Counted from the stretch's first letter, positions 1 to 9,888 are shown. The stretch is 64,000 nucleotides of DNA from Novipirellula aureliae (GCF_007860185.1 NZ_SJPY01000006.1:238059-302058); one strand, 5' to 3'. Notes: generated by a model not told the origin, from the letters alone. Numbers and translations: made by a program.

Positions 1-208
1 AAACCCCATCGGCCACACGAACCAAAACCGATTCTTCACCCGCAAATTCCCTCGCCTTCTCTTGCGCCGCAGTGAGCGAAGCGACTGGCTGCGATTTTGT
101 TCCCGGATTGGTATCGCTACCGATCGGGCTGACATATATTTCCGCTGCCTGCAAAACTCCCAGCGCCGAAAATAGAATCGCTACGAAACGAGTGGCCCAT
201 TGATTCAT
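1..208 (-). CDS. Exported parallel beta-helix protein, GH141-like, 5' end only
   Basis: Partial gene; it runs off the left edge and only the first 69 codons are present. The ATG at 208 opens a signal peptide (about residues 1-22, ending LGVLQAA). It is followed by IYVSPIGSDTNPGTKSQP and then an ASLTAAQEKAREFAG stretch. That 'YVSP.GSD.NPGT...PVASL..A' opening is typical of right-handed parallel beta-helix enzymes such as GH141 and related lyases. GH141 includes fucosidases and xylanases, which would suit the fucosidase operon upstream, but the catalytic part is outside the window, so the family is inference. It is the last visible gene of the minus-strand operon, 97 bp after the GH29 gene. Confidence 0.65.
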   Translation of the reverse strand, partial: MNQWATRFVAILFSALGVLQAAEIYVSPIGSDTNPGTKSQPVASLTAAQEKAREFAGEESVLVRVADGV

Positions 209-304
209 TGCATTGATCCTAACGCATTTCCAAAGTGATCGTGTTATCTTGGTGTAAACGTGCACCCGCGTGATGCGAGTGGTCATTGCACGTGCTCCGA
301 AACC

Positions 305-1729
305 TTATTCGGTCTCCAGCACGACAATCGAATCGATCTCATCTCGTTGCTCTACCGGGACATCGATTTCAATCCCCGCATTGGTTTTCTTGACGGTTAC
401 TTGATCTACATTCAATCCCTTACTATTGGCAATTCTTAGGTCCGGTGCAGATAAAACCAACGGAGAACCATCTGCGGGCCAATTCAGGATGTGGACGTAG
501 ATTTTGTTATCCAATTGGGTTGTTCCACCCCACTTTCCGTTGGGGACAGGCCCGCCACGGGTGCCATAAAGACTCTCACCATTTTGATGGAGCCACTGTC
601 CCATACTTTCCAGAATCGCCACTTGGTCGGCGGGGAACTCACCGGAGGGAAGTGGCCCTACATTCAGCAACAAGTTGCCATCACCGGTTACGGACTGAAC
701 CAGCGTATGAATGACCTCCTCAAAAGAGATGGTCCTCCCGCTGGGTCGATAGGACCAACCGCCGCCATCTCGGCATTTTGTCATCGTCATGCACGACTCC
801 CATGCACGATCCGTCTGGAACTTGCCGACCTTTTGTTCCGGCGTATCATAATCACCCGATACCATTTCTTTGAGCTCAAGATCATCGGGCTCATACTTCT
901 CCCCCCTTTGCCTTTTAATAAACTTAGCACCCCGATCGTTGACCAATAGATCGGGGCCTTGCAGGGAGTACATCATGCTAAACATCTCGGGGATCGTATA
1001 ATCACCCCAGTTACCGGCTACATGATCGAACCACATGATGTCGACTTTCCCGTAGTCGGTCAGCAACTCGCGGACCTGACCTTCATAGAAGGCGTTATAC
1101 TTTTTGTTGTCTCCCACCAAATAATCAGGGTGCGACCAATCTCTTGTCGAGTAATACCAACCAAGTCGTATACCGTATTTATGTGCAGCCTCGGATAGCT
1201 CTTTGCAGATGTCGCGTTGAAAGGACGTATTGGCAATGTTGTAGTCCCGAAGTTTCGTATGCCAATTGGAAAATCCATCATGATGTTTGGCGGTAAAGAC
1301 CACATATTTAAATCCGGCTTGCTTTGCTAGTTTCATCCACTGATCCGCATCAAACTTAACGGGATTAAACTTTGTATGGAGATTGTCATACTCCTCGGTA
1401 GGCATGTTTTGATGCCCGGGGTGATCGAAGGGATGATCCATTCTGGCCCAGCTAATTTCTACACCCGCGACGCTCGCTGGTCCCCAGTGGATAAACAATC
1501 CCAGCTTGGCATCACGCCACCACTGTAGCCGTTCTTCTCTTGACGCATTCAGCTGCGCGGGGGAAATCTCAGGAGGGCTGGCGATACCGCTTTCCGACGG
1601 CTCCGATTGCGTCACTGAAAGGGCGGACGGCTTATTCGCATCTTCTTGTGCATTCGCTTGTGGAAAACTCATCAGAGTTAGCCCAAGCAGGACGGCGCAG
1701 GTCCAAATGTTCGTCAAACAATTATTCAT
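305..1729 (-). CDS. Secreted alpha-L-fucosidase, GH29
   Basis: 474 residues with a signal peptide (residues 1-27, ending PQANA). It shows the GH29 signature series: LGLFIHWGP near residue 77, FTAKHHDGFSNW near 145, GIRLGWYYSTRDW near 185, and DIMWFDH near 231, whose Asp is the family's catalytic nucleophile. NLLLNVGPLPSG follows near 357. GH29 enzymes release alpha-L-fucose with retention from oligosaccharide ends. The protein is very similar in plan to the GH29 at 50548-51948 (shared WFDH motif and a GTRGGP.PNGKWGG-like C-terminal stretch) and differs from the tandem pair at 21-24 kb. It follows the TIM-barrel-like gene by 29 bp in the same operon. The C-terminal 90 residues form the usual beta-sandwich. 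Confidence 0.93.
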   Translation of the reverse strand: MNNCLTNIWTCAVLLGLTLMSFPQANAQEDANKPSALSVTQSEPSESGIASPPEISPAQLNASREERLQWWRDAKLGLFIHWGPASVAGVEISWARMDHPFDHPGHQNMPTEEYDNLHTKFNPVKFDADQWMKLAKQAGFKYVVFTAKHHDGFSNWHTKLRDYNIANTSFQRDICKELSEAAHKYGIRLGWYYSTRDWSHPDYLVGDNKKYNAFYEGQVRELLTDYGKVDIMWFDHVAGNWGDYTIPEMFSMMYSLQGPDLLVNDRGAKFIKRQRGEKYEPDDLELKEMVSGDYDTPEQKVGKFQTDRAWESCMTMTKCRDGGGWSYRPSGRTISFEEVIHTLVQSVTGDGNLLLNVGPLPSGEFPADQVAILESMGQWLHQNGESLYGTRGGPVPNGKWGGTTQLDNKIYVHILNWPADGSPLVLSAPDLRIANSKGLNVDQVTVKKTNAGIEIDVPVEQRDEIDSIVVLETE

Positions 1730-1758
1730 TTTCGGTTCTCTTTATCGGGTCACTGTTG

Positions 1759-2973
1759 TTATTTCCAGGTGATCTTAGCTTGTCCACTTTCAGTATTCAC
1801 CCATACGCTTGCGTGCTCAAACTCACGAGTGAACTCCCAACCATCGGGCGTTGTTCGCTGATAGGCACCCTGAGGTGAGCCGAGCGGTTTATGTAGTTCA
1901 GGGAAGTCATGTAAAGATCCCGATGACAAGGTCCATCCCCAGCCATATTGGAAGTAGGAATAGGGCTGAGCACCAATCAAGAAACAGGCGAGATAGTATT
2001 CTGCTCGTTCTTTGGCCAGTTCGGAATAATCGCGTCGTGATCCTTGAGGACCTTGGTTTTGGTTCCGACTGCGGTCGGATTCGACACCGATCCGAAAAAT
2101 CGACATCTTCCCAGCCTGGGCGATACGCAACATATCGTCCCAATCTTGAAGCAGCGCCTCTTTGCTCAGGAGTTTTTCACTATAGTGCTCAAACATACTG
2201 GCATCGATCACCGGAAAAACATGCTTGGCAATCTCCTGGTTAGCGTTGTTGCCGAGTAGGATTTTGCCTGGTCCCATTTTCTGTTTCAGCAAGGCCATCA
2301 TCTCACCCATCGCTTTCTGTACGTCATCCTTCTGGTCTTCTCGAAGCCAGGCAAAACCGTGCATTTGATCAATGAAAGCCCCGTCGCAGCCAGATTCGGC
2401 AACACCCTTTGCAACGGTGTTGGCCCACCACTGACGCAGTTCAGGGTTGAGCACATCAAAAAAGAAGACATTGTTTCGATGTGCCAGCTCGCCTGTTTTG
2501 GGATCGACGATCAGAAACCTCTTGAGCTCAGGATGCTTGTCGATCTCTCTCCGGGTAAAGGCTTGATTGTAAGAAGTGAAGGGCCAGGCATAGGCAGAGT
2601 TAAAGTAGAACAACACCTTCATCTCGGGCTTGACCTTCTTAAAGGCCGCGGCCTCATGCTTGGCCCCTAGTTCGGCGGCGCCGAGTTCTTGGCGCCCGTG
2701 CGATTTTTCGATGCAGATAAAATCCGTTCTCGCAGCGATGAACTCAACTTCGTTAGCACGAAGGACGCGCTGCCCATCCCCAAACATGTAATACATTGGC
2801 GCGGTGTCCCAACTGAACTTTGGATAAAAGTCCTTGGCCGCGAATTGACTGCCATCACTATTACGGTAGATGTCCGCAGCAAGACCTACGTCTCGTTGGG
2901 AAACGGCAACGCAAATCAGCAGCAAACAGAATTTAGCCCATCCTGATCGCGTGGTCCTCTGTTGAGTATTCAT
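1759..2973 (-). CDS. Exported TIM-barrel-like putative glycoside hydrolase (copy 1 of 3)
   Basis: 404 residues; signal peptide about residues 1-33 (ending VGLAA). It resembles the 'hypothetical glycosyl hydrolase' group around Pfam GHL15 (recognised by pattern, not by search). Two other copies lie at 24303-25442 and 49364-50500. Blocks conserved in all three are an Ile-Glu-Lys after a beta strand (ICIEKSHG here), VLFYFNS, a Trp-Trp pair (RQWWANT), an Asp in GAFIDQMHG, a PYSYFQYGWGW segment, and a C-terminal beta unit ending in TWK. The conserved Glu and Asp are plausible catalytic residues, but no reaction can be assigned. It starts 4 bp after the stop of the 794-residue gene, so co-transcription is very likely. 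Confidence 0.75.
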   Translation of the reverse strand: MNTQQRTTRSGWAKFCLLLICVAVSQRDVGLAADIYRNSDGSQFAAKDFYPKFSWDTAPMYYMFGDGQRVLRANEVEFIAARTDFICIEKSHGRQELGAAELGAKHEAAAFKKVKPEMKVLFYFNSAYAWPFTSYNQAFTRREIDKHPELKRFLIVDPKTGELAHRNNVFFFDVLNPELRQWWANTVAKGVAESGCDGAFIDQMHGFAWLREDQKDDVQKAMGEMMALLKQKMGPGKILLGNNANQEIAKHVFPVIDASMFEHYSEKLLSKEALLQDWDDMLRIAQAGKMSIFRIGVESDRSRNQNQGPQGSRRDYSELAKERAEYYLACFLIGAQPYSYFQYGWGWTLSSGSLHDFPELHKPLGSPQGAYQRTTPDGWEFTREFEHASVWVNTESGQAKITWK

Positions 2974-2977
2974 TGTC

Positions 2978-5362
2978 CTATGATTCCTGTACTAAAACCC
3001 ATTGTGACTCTTCCAATTCATCCAACGGCAAATTGAAAGTTACTTTGTAGCTATCTGTGGCAGCATTGTAGTCCGTCTGCCAAAAGTCATGGCCATGAAT
3101 CGATTGATCGAATCTGATTCGTTTGCCATCGACCACTTGATACAATTGGTTTCCCAACTGGGACTTCAAGCCTTCAAATCGAACCGGAACGGCACCGACG
3201 CCTCCTTCGATACCTACCGTAACCTCCGGTTGTTGGGCCTGAATAACCACCGGATAGTTGCCCAGCAATGTCCCGCCGGAAACCGTCACGGTCAGTTCGT
3301 TACTTTTGGCCTCTCGGTAAGTGGTTTTCCAGGAATTTTGGTTGTCGGTAAGGTGTTTGCGGAATGATTCATTGGGACCGTAATAGTCATCGGCCACGCG
3401 TGGCAGGGTGATCAGCTCCAAGTCTAATTCAATACGATCCCCTTTGCTGAATTTGCGAATGCCGTCGGGCGGCAGCAACTCAATATCCAAATTGGCTGGA
3501 TTAACAGACTGGACCGGGGCGCGAAGAGACGGCTGAGTATAGGTCTTTCCACCAATCACAGCCTGGTATTGACGAATAATCAAAGCGCGATAACCGTTGG
3601 GTTTGCTCTGACCGCTGGCCGCCTCTGAGGCCCCAACGAAGGCAACCCAATGAGGTGCTGGGCCTGACAACTCGATCGGCTCCAAGAATAGCTCGCCCCG
3701 CCTAACGGGGTCGGGCACATCGAGTTCGGTGAGCAGCCCGTCACCGTTGCCGTAGGCAAGACGCGGTGTTTGATACGCTCGCGTGCGTCCCAACTTATAG
3801 AGCGACACATCTTTGGCTGCGACATCGCGAGTAAAGGTGTAACTCAGTTTTTGGAATGTTCGGGCATAGTCATCGGTACGAAGGGTTTGAACCTGAGCCG
3901 AAAAATCTATCTCTCGGTTCGCGCCGTAGTAGCCATCATATTTGACATCCGTTAGACAGGGACCGTGCGCCAGGTAAGCGGTCTTGAGGTCCGTCCAAAG
4001 ATATTTCTTCTGATGGGCGTCTTCGATGTTGAGCCAATCTCCACCCCAACCGGCATTGGTCCAACCCCATTTCCTCCCCCTCAGTCCGCTGCGGGTCATC
4101 AACATGCGAATATCGGTAATCGCTACATCGACCAGACTCATGTCCATGTCGAAACAGATGGTCTCGCCCCAGCAACCAATGGCCAATTGATCCCAGCGAC
4201 CATTGCCAGTCTTTCGATTCGCATAGCCCAGCAGGCTTAGCTGGGCGTGGCTTGCGGATGGCAGCGTTCCATAAAATCCATAGGCGATACGTAGTCGATA
4301 GGTGCGAGACTCGTCCGTCGGCAACAAAGTATAAGGCATGAAGTAAGCCCCCATCGCCGCGTTGTGCCAGTTCTTACTCAACTGCACGGGAATCCCCGTT
4401 GGCCGGCCCTGTTCGTCGCAGAGCATCGGACAGAGTCCGGTCACGTTCGCAGGCGGGCGCATATCCAGCAAAAATGGCAACTTGGAGTCAGGGCTAGATC
4501 CGTTGACGGTGATCTTAAACTCATCGTAGTCTCGGATATCGGTATAACCGTTTTGCCAACTGCGTCTCAAATTCTTTACCGACGCGACATAGCAGTTTTT
4601 CTTGGGATCAAACGCGACTGGAAATTTTTTGCCATCGGGCGTCTCTACGGTAACTTCTTGGGCCGGGTCAACCCTGCCGTTGGGAGCAAGCGGGCAGGTC
4701 ATCGTGAGGCTCTTTTGCTGGCCTTGGCTCCAGCCATCTTCAAGCACGAGACTCTCCTGCCAATCCCCCGCCTCGCTCTTGAGCCCCAACCGCAGGGAGG
4801 CGCTTTCATACGACTGGTTCAACGACACGGTTGCGGTCAACGTCAGGCTTCCCGGCCAAGCCACCAGATCCAAAACGGCATCACATACCAGTGTTTCATT
4901 CTTGGTATTCTTAAAAACGAGCCCTTCAAAATCGTAGTGCTGGACATAGCGTCCCGATTCCCACAAGCGAGCCGCATAAAGATGCGTAGGCCCTTTGCCC
5001 AGTCCCGCTTGACAGGCCTTGGCTTGGTAACGTTGCCCATCGAGCTCGAGTTCGATTACCAAGTCTGCCTTGGGCAACGTCTTTAGCTTTTCGGCCTTGT
5101 GGTCGAGCGCCTGTTCATAGTCTGCCGGACTATCTAGCAATCCCAGTTTGACCTCATTAAAATCGGCGACGTCGAGCGTAAAGCCATAAACGTTGGTCTC
5201 AATGCCGAAGACGTCTGCACTCGGATCCGTCGTATTTTTCCGCCAGCCATTGGGCCAGCAACTATAGGTGTAATCGCCACCGGCCGCTTGAAGTTCCGCC
5301 GCCTGCAATGCACCCAGGGTACACAACAAAATCGCTACGTAATGGGTTGTCTGCTTCATCAT
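2978..5362 (-). CDS. Large exported all-beta protein of unknown family
   Basis: 794 residues from the ATG at 5362 (a second ATG follows at 5359). An in-frame extension to 5425 lacks a signal peptide and I rejected it. Signal peptide residues 1-26 (LLCTLGALQAAELQAA). I do not recognise the family. The sequence is rich in alternating hydrophobic/polar beta strands and aromatics, with no coiled coil or internal membrane segment. The first residues after cleavage include SCWPNGWRK. A central stretch (about residues 330-480) is dense in Trp, Tyr and Gly (WGWTNAGWGGDW), as in sugar-binding or lyase clefts. It lies between a GH95 and a TIM-barrel-like glycosidase in one operon, so a role in polysaccharide binding or cleavage is inferred. 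A multi-domain beta-sandwich lyase/hydrolase or a large binding protein both remain possible. Confidence 0.7.
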   Translation of the reverse strand: MMKQTTHYVAILLCTLGALQAAELQAAGGDYTYSCWPNGWRKNTTDPSADVFGIETNVYGFTLDVADFNEVKLGLLDSPADYEQALDHKAEKLKTLPKADLVIELELDGQRYQAKACQAGLGKGPTHLYAARLWESGRYVQHYDFEGLVFKNTKNETLVCDAVLDLVAWPGSLTLTATVSLNQSYESASLRLGLKSEAGDWQESLVLEDGWSQGQQKSLTMTCPLAPNGRVDPAQEVTVETPDGKKFPVAFDPKKNCYVASVKNLRRSWQNGYTDIRDYDEFKITVNGSSPDSKLPFLLDMRPPANVTGLCPMLCDEQGRPTGIPVQLSKNWHNAAMGAYFMPYTLLPTDESRTYRLRIAYGFYGTLPSASHAQLSLLGYANRKTGNGRWDQLAIGCWGETICFDMDMSLVDVAITDIRMLMTRSGLRGRKWGWTNAGWGGDWLNIEDAHQKKYLWTDLKTAYLAHGPCLTDVKYDGYYGANREIDFSAQVQTLRTDDYARTFQKLSYTFTRDVAAKDVSLYKLGRTRAYQTPRLAYGNGDGLLTELDVPDPVRRGELFLEPIELSGPAPHWVAFVGASEAASGQSKPNGYRALIIRQYQAVIGGKTYTQPSLRAPVQSVNPANLDIELLPPDGIRKFSKGDRIELDLELITLPRVADDYYGPNESFRKHLTDNQNSWKTTYREAKSNELTVTVSGGTLLGNYPVVIQAQQPEVTVGIEGGVGAVPVRFEGLKSQLGNQLYQVVDGKRIRFDQSIHGHDFWQTDYNAATDSYKVTFNLPLDELEESQWVLVQES

Positions 5363-5479
5363 TGAATTTGTAATCGATAGTCTTGATGTGAATATAAAAC
5401 GAAGGCATCCACGTGTTGTGAGCACCTTACAGGTTCATTGGTTTGAGTTTTCATAGCTAGTGCGCTATCCACATTGAAA

Positions 5480-5575
5480 CGTGGGATAGGCATCCTGCCT
5501 GCCAATCTGTAATTGTCGCAAATCGCAGTAATTGTCGCAAATCGCAGGCTGGAAGCCCACGCCACGAATAGAACG
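5480..5575. repeat. Short tandem repeat plus dispersed palindromic motif
   Basis: The 255-bp gap between two operon genes carries two exact tandem copies of the 19-mer gtaattgtcgcaaatcgca (5509-5527 and 5528-5546). Directly after comes caggctggaagcccacgcca, an imperfect relative of the CAGGCTTCCAGCCTG palindromes forming the array at 36749-37001. Just before is tgggataggcatcctgcctg (5482-5501), which has the same look of a dispersed repeat. No gene is seen here. Confidence 0.6.
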
Positions 5576-5617
5576 AACCCAAATCAAATGCGTTTGAAGC
5601 ATGAGTGGACCGGACCA

Positions 5618-8600
5618 CTACGGTCCAAAATGCAGTTGGACTCGATCGAGGATCGGCTTGGACGCATTTGCGGTCGTATCGGTTAGACGCAATTCAAATT
5701 GGAAACCGTATCCTGCGGGAAGGGTGGTCAAATCCATTGCTGCCGGGGTCTTGGCCACCTGCTTGGCGAAGCCTGCGATGTAGTCATAGCTCTCCTTGAC
5801 CGGTTTCCAGTCCGCCCACTGGTCGATTGCCCCATCATTGTTCGTATCCACGCCAACACGCAGCTCGACGCGTTCTACCCACGGGCCGGGACTTACAAAA
5901 TCGTTTTCTGGTTGGGTCGCTAACCAGAAACGTCCCTCGGCAAAGCAGACGTCGGGATCGGGATGCCCCTGCCCGAGGCTCCCGCAAAACTTGAACTGCT
6001 GATCGAGGCTGGATGAAGTAAAACGAGCCACACTCATGTTGCTTCCGTTGCTGCCATGGGATCCGGCTGGATCATAGTCGCCAAACAGATAGTACTGTCC
6101 ACCGATACAGATTGCTGCCCAGTCGCCAAAAGCATCTTGTTCCGGTTCATGAACCTCGTACTCGCCGATGCCCGACTTGAACCGTTCCGGATTTTCCTTT
6201 GTCCAGTGCGGGTGATTGTAAGTTTTGATCACGCCGGTCGGACGGGTGCGCTGGTCGACTGCCGGAGCCAGTATTTTGAAATCACCCTTCCCATCCTTGC
6301 TAACGGCATGACCGGCGAGCGGCGAATCGAACGAATGACTGTTAGCATGAATGGGACTCCAGTCCTCGTAGATCACGTGAAAGTTTCCATCGAGATCGCG
6401 TATGAAGCCGCAATCCGAGCCGTGCGTCGGATCCTCAAATGCCATTCCCATCTTTTCACCGACCTCGCCATCGATCAGATTATCATCGATGATCAGGTGG
6501 GGATCCTGGTCGTTGGGAAAGTCATAGTAGAAGTAGGCCTTGCCACCGGCGTACTCCGCAGTGGTCATCCACCCTGACTCATTGTCGGTGATCGGGCCGT
6601 GATGTACCCAATTGACCATGTCCCGACTCTCCCAAGCATGGTAGCCACCCAGGCTTCGTTTCTTTCCACCGGGCGCACGGAACTGGTTTGGCATTGCCGT
6701 GGTCTCCAGCGGCATGTCGAAGCCGTCCAATTGAACGAACTCCGGCGTGAACACCCCTTTGGAAGTATCCCAAGCCTCTTTTTCAACGGCGGTGTTATGC
6801 CGGGCAAACATCCAATAGTTTTTGGGACCAAGACTGAGAAACACAGGAGAATCGAAGGTGCAGCCCGGTCCGATGTCCCCAGCCGGTTCCCAGTTTTCCC
6901 AAACGGGTGATTGTTGGACGACAATCGACTTCACATTCTGCTTGGTATCGAAACGCTTTAGAATACTTTGGAACGTCGCGGTTTCCTTCGTCGGCGATAC
7001 CATGCCTCCCTCGATTTCCAGGTTGGTTTGAGCACCGCTGTTCTGATCCCACTCGGCTTGAGTGTCAATCGACCATACAGCTTCCGGCAATTCGCTTGGG
7101 GTTGTGCTTGATTTTGAAACCGAAACGGGTGTTCGGGGCTCAGGATAATAGTGTTGGTGCCCAGGTAGGCGAGTGGTCTTTGCGTTCAATCCGAACAAAT
7201 TGCGATCCGCCTCCGCGACGGGGATCGGCTGGATTGCAAAATCAACCTGCCCCAAAGCATCCGGAACAAACGTCACCGTCTGCCCCTCTTTAAGCGGAAC
7301 TTGATAGCTGCCGTCTTCACCGATGGTTAGTTCTACGGCAGCACCGTCGATGGTGATTTTGGGGTTCGCGATATCCGTCCATACCGCACAGGGGGAACCG
7401 ACCAAGCTTTTCACCGTCACAAACTGAGTCACCCCCGCCTGCTTCTTGGCACTGACCAGAAAGGCCCCTTGCCCACGCAAATCCTTGAAGGCGACATTGC
7501 CCCACAACTTCGGTGCTGCAGGAAAGACACGCAGTCCCCCACCCCAACTTTGCAGCAACATATCGTGAACACAGGTGGCGAAAGAGAGCGGACTTTCTAT
7601 CACTGGATTCCCCTCGGCATACATCGTCGTCGGCGATACACGGTCATGCTTGATCAAGAAATCGAGATAATGATACGCCTGATCCGAGTCGCCCAACCAT
7701 GCATACATCGATGCCGCCCCAGTCGCGGTATAGCCTGTCACAGCCATGGCGGACGACTCGTTTTGTCGCTTAAAGGTCACATCCAACCAGTGATCCAAAC
7801 TGGTCCGCAAGAGTTCTTTGCCTTCCTCGCTGTCTGGAGTCAAAACCGCCAAAGGATAAAACGGCAGGAGATGTGAATAGTGACGATGCGGCTTGTTAAA
7901 AGGAATCTCCTTGCCAACCCGCAGCCCGTCGTCATCGATCTGGAAGTCGACCAGATTGTCAACAATGCTCTGCCACTGATCAGCCTGCGGATCGTCTAGA
8001 TCGTGCTCTTGGTTGATGTCGAGCAGGGTTTGGAAGCACCACTTCATCAACCCGATAGTGAAGTTGATATCCTGGCCGCGACCACCTGGGTATTCCGGTG
8101 ACCAACTGTTCTTGATATGTATCTTTCCGTCGTCGGATGATACCGGATGGTCCTTCAAGTAATTCAGGTAACTGTTTCCGACGCCACGCAACTTAGAGAA
8201 CAAGCCATCGCGCATCCGGTCGCGGTCACCTGCGAATTCACAGTGCAACCAGTAGTCGTGAAGAATCCAGCAGAGCATGTCAGGAACGGTCGCGCCCTGG
8301 CTAGCCACCAGATCTTGCGGGAACAACGTAGCCAACCCGGCACTGTCCTTCCAACGCTCGGGCACATTTTTGAAGAGCTGCGACTCATGCTTGTCGAACC
8401 AATTGCACAGAGAGGAGCCAACCTCCAACCGGTTGGCTGTCAGGTGTGTCCAATACTGCAACTCCACGTTCAGGTCACCCCAAACCATCGGCCAGAAAGT
8501 ACTGTGATACCACGGCCCCATCAAATCCATTACCGGACCGTTTCCACGGGTGGCCGACGCGAACTTATACATCTGGATCCAATAGAACGCTTCCTTTTCA

Positions 8601-9559
8601 GGATCATCGATGGTCAGAAAACTCAGCGGATAATACTCATTCCACCATTTACGGTGCGTGGAGAAGAAGGTGTCGTCGTCAAGCAACTCATTGGCTGTTT
8701 GCAAATTGCTCGCTACCTGCTCCATACTGTTGTGCTTCGGAAAACTGTGATGGACGCTGGCCAGCAGAACCTGTTTTCCGGAAGCCTTTCCACTGACCTC
8801 CCATCCGGTCGTTGTTTCACCCCGGTTGTCAAACAGAGGCTGAAAACAAAAATGCATGCCGTCTTTTTCGCTAAAAGTCGGCTCCGGCGGCAATTCATAC
8901 GGAGCCGCACGCATCTTGCTCCAACTTCCGCCCTTCGGTCCGCCGCCACGTTCTAAAGTCGCCCGGACCGGGGCCTTCGGAACGTCCGGATGCCAGGACA
9001 CCTGAATGAACTCGTGATCGGCATCCGTTTCGAAATAGATCACGTCATGCAGACTGTGAGAAAAGCCACGAATGGCATAGGCCCCCTTGGTCGTCTTGAC
9101 CGTGCCGGTCAACTCAGCGTTCCACAGATCAAGCTGTAGATCGACCGCCGTAACGTCCCCTTCGGAAGTCAGCTTGAAGTGACCAAGCGGTAGGCGACTT
9201 CGATAGATCCACAACAGTTCGTCTCCATTGTACGGCTCGCGGTGATCGTAGTAATCGTGACGTCCGGCATAAATTGAAATCACGTTCTTCGCTTCGCCGC
9301 GGGCCTGGTAGAATAGAAAACCGACGTTGCCGTTTCCTGTGTAGGGAGCCACTTCCCAACGATTGGGGATCCGGTCCCAAACCATATCGTGCTGAGCAAG
9401 GAAAGCTTGATAATCGATCCCCGCTTCCGAACGAGCGACCTCCTCCGCTGCGATCACGCCTTCCATCCAACATGGCACAACAGCAACCGCCGCTGCAATG
9501 AAAAGCATTTGCAACTTCTTTGTACCACTCTCCGTATTCTTCTTCTTCATTTTCTTCAT
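5618..9559 (-). CDS. GH95 fucosidase/galactosidase-like enzyme fused to a C-terminal beta-propeller domain
   Basis: 1313 residues from the ATG at 9559 (alternative ATG 9550); the upstream in-frame extension looks non-coding. Signal peptide about residues 1-37. Residues ~45-800 are a GH95-type alpha/alpha-barrel protein: VAPYTGNGNVGFLFYQ, MDLMGPWYHSTFWPMVWGDLN, HRHYSHLLPFYP, and a C-terminal beta domain. They align throughout with the GH95 at 43448-45769. GH95 members remove alpha-1,2-L-fucose or related sugars with inversion. Residues ~850-1313 are a second module resembling five-bladed propeller hydrolases (GH43/GH117 type): CTFDSPVFLSLGPKNYW, DPTHGSDCGFIRDLDGNFHV, GDWAAICIGGQYYLFGDYD, HPDPDVCFAEGRFWL. 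The fusion roughly doubles the usual GH95 length. Likely first gene of the minus-strand operon. Confidence 0.85.
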   Translation of the reverse strand: MKKMKKKNTESGTKKLQMLFIAAAVAVVPCWMEGVIAAEEVARSEAGIDYQAFLAQHDMVWDRIPNRWEVAPYTGNGNVGFLFYQARGEAKNVISIYAGRHDYYDHREPYNGDELLWIYRSRLPLGHFKLTSEGDVTAVDLQLDLWNAELTGTVKTTKGAYAIRGFSHSLHDVIYFETDADHEFIQVSWHPDVPKAPVRATLERGGGPKGGSWSKMRAAPYELPPEPTFSEKDGMHFCFQPLFDNRGETTTGWEVSGKASGKQVLLASVHHSFPKHNSMEQVASNLQTANELLDDDTFFSTHRKWWNEYYPLSFLTIDDPEKEAFYWIQMYKFASATRGNGPVMDLMGPWYHSTFWPMVWGDLNVELQYWTHLTANRLEVGSSLCNWFDKHESQLFKNVPERWKDSAGLATLFPQDLVASQGATVPDMLCWILHDYWLHCEFAGDRDRMRDGLFSKLRGVGNSYLNYLKDHPVSSDDGKIHIKNSWSPEYPGGRGQDINFTIGLMKWCFQTLLDINQEHDLDDPQADQWQSIVDNLVDFQIDDDGLRVGKEIPFNKPHRHYSHLLPFYPLAVLTPDSEEGKELLRTSLDHWLDVTFKRQNESSAMAVTGYTATGAASMYAWLGDSDQAYHYLDFLIKHDRVSPTTMYAEGNPVIESPLSFATCVHDMLLQSWGGGLRVFPAAPKLWGNVAFKDLRGQGAFLVSAKKQAGVTQFVTVKSLVGSPCAVWTDIANPKITIDGAAVELTIGEDGSYQVPLKEGQTVTFVPDALGQVDFAIQPIPVAEADRNLFGLNAKTTRLPGHQHYYPEPRTPVSVSKSSTTPSELPEAVWSIDTQAEWDQNSGAQTNLEIEGGMVSPTKETATFQSILKRFDTKQNVKSIVVQQSPVWENWEPAGDIGPGCTFDSPVFLSLGPKNYWMFARHNTAVEKEAWDTSKGVFTPEFVQLDGFDMPLETTAMPNQFRAPGGKKRSLGGYHAWESRDMVNWVHHGPITDNESGWMTTAEYAGGKAYFYYDFPNDQDPHLIIDDNLIDGEVGEKMGMAFEDPTHGSDCGFIRDLDGNFHVIYEDWSPIHANSHSFDSPLAGHAVSKDGKGDFKILAPAVDQRTRPTGVIKTYNHPHWTKENPERFKSGIGEYEVHEPEQDAFGDWAAICIGGQYYLFGDYDPAGSHGSNGSNMSVARFTSSSLDQQFKFCGSLGQGHPDPDVCFAEGRFWLATQPENDFVSPGPWVERVELRVGVDTNNDGAIDQWADWKPVKESYDYIAGFAKQVAKTPAAMDLTTLPAGYGFQFELRLTDTTANASKPILDRVQLHFGP

Positions 9560-9628
9560 TAAATCATTCTTCGTTAAATCGCTACGGACTTGCGACCGAG
9601 GACCGTTCCCCATCTGCGTGAACGCCTA

Positions 9629-9692
9629 GTGACAGCTGGCAAAAAGTATGTCACAGGAGATTGCTTCAAAAACAATGCATCAGCATTGAAGC
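9629..9692. promoter_or_regulatory. Two small inverted repeats upstream of the GH95 gene
   Basis: About 70-130 bp upstream of the GH95 start lie GTGACA(N14)TGTCAC (9629-9654) and a nested hairpin GCTTC...AATGC-ATCA-GCATT-GAAGC (9663-9692). The position suits an operator or leader structure for the minus-strand operon. That role is inferred from location only; I see no confident -10/-35 pair. Confidence 0.25.
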
Positions 9693-9888
9693 GAAATTTG
9701 GTAGGCTTGGCGGGAACGTTACCCCGAATGTTCATCCACGGCCGAGGGAGAGGCGACCTCCAGACTTCCGTCAACGAACCTCTGAATTCCGTCTTTGTAT
9801 CGATCGATGACTTTCATGGCAAAACGTCAACCGGTGGTTGCGCCGCCTCACGAACCAATTACCGGAAACCATCGAACCGTTACATAGT

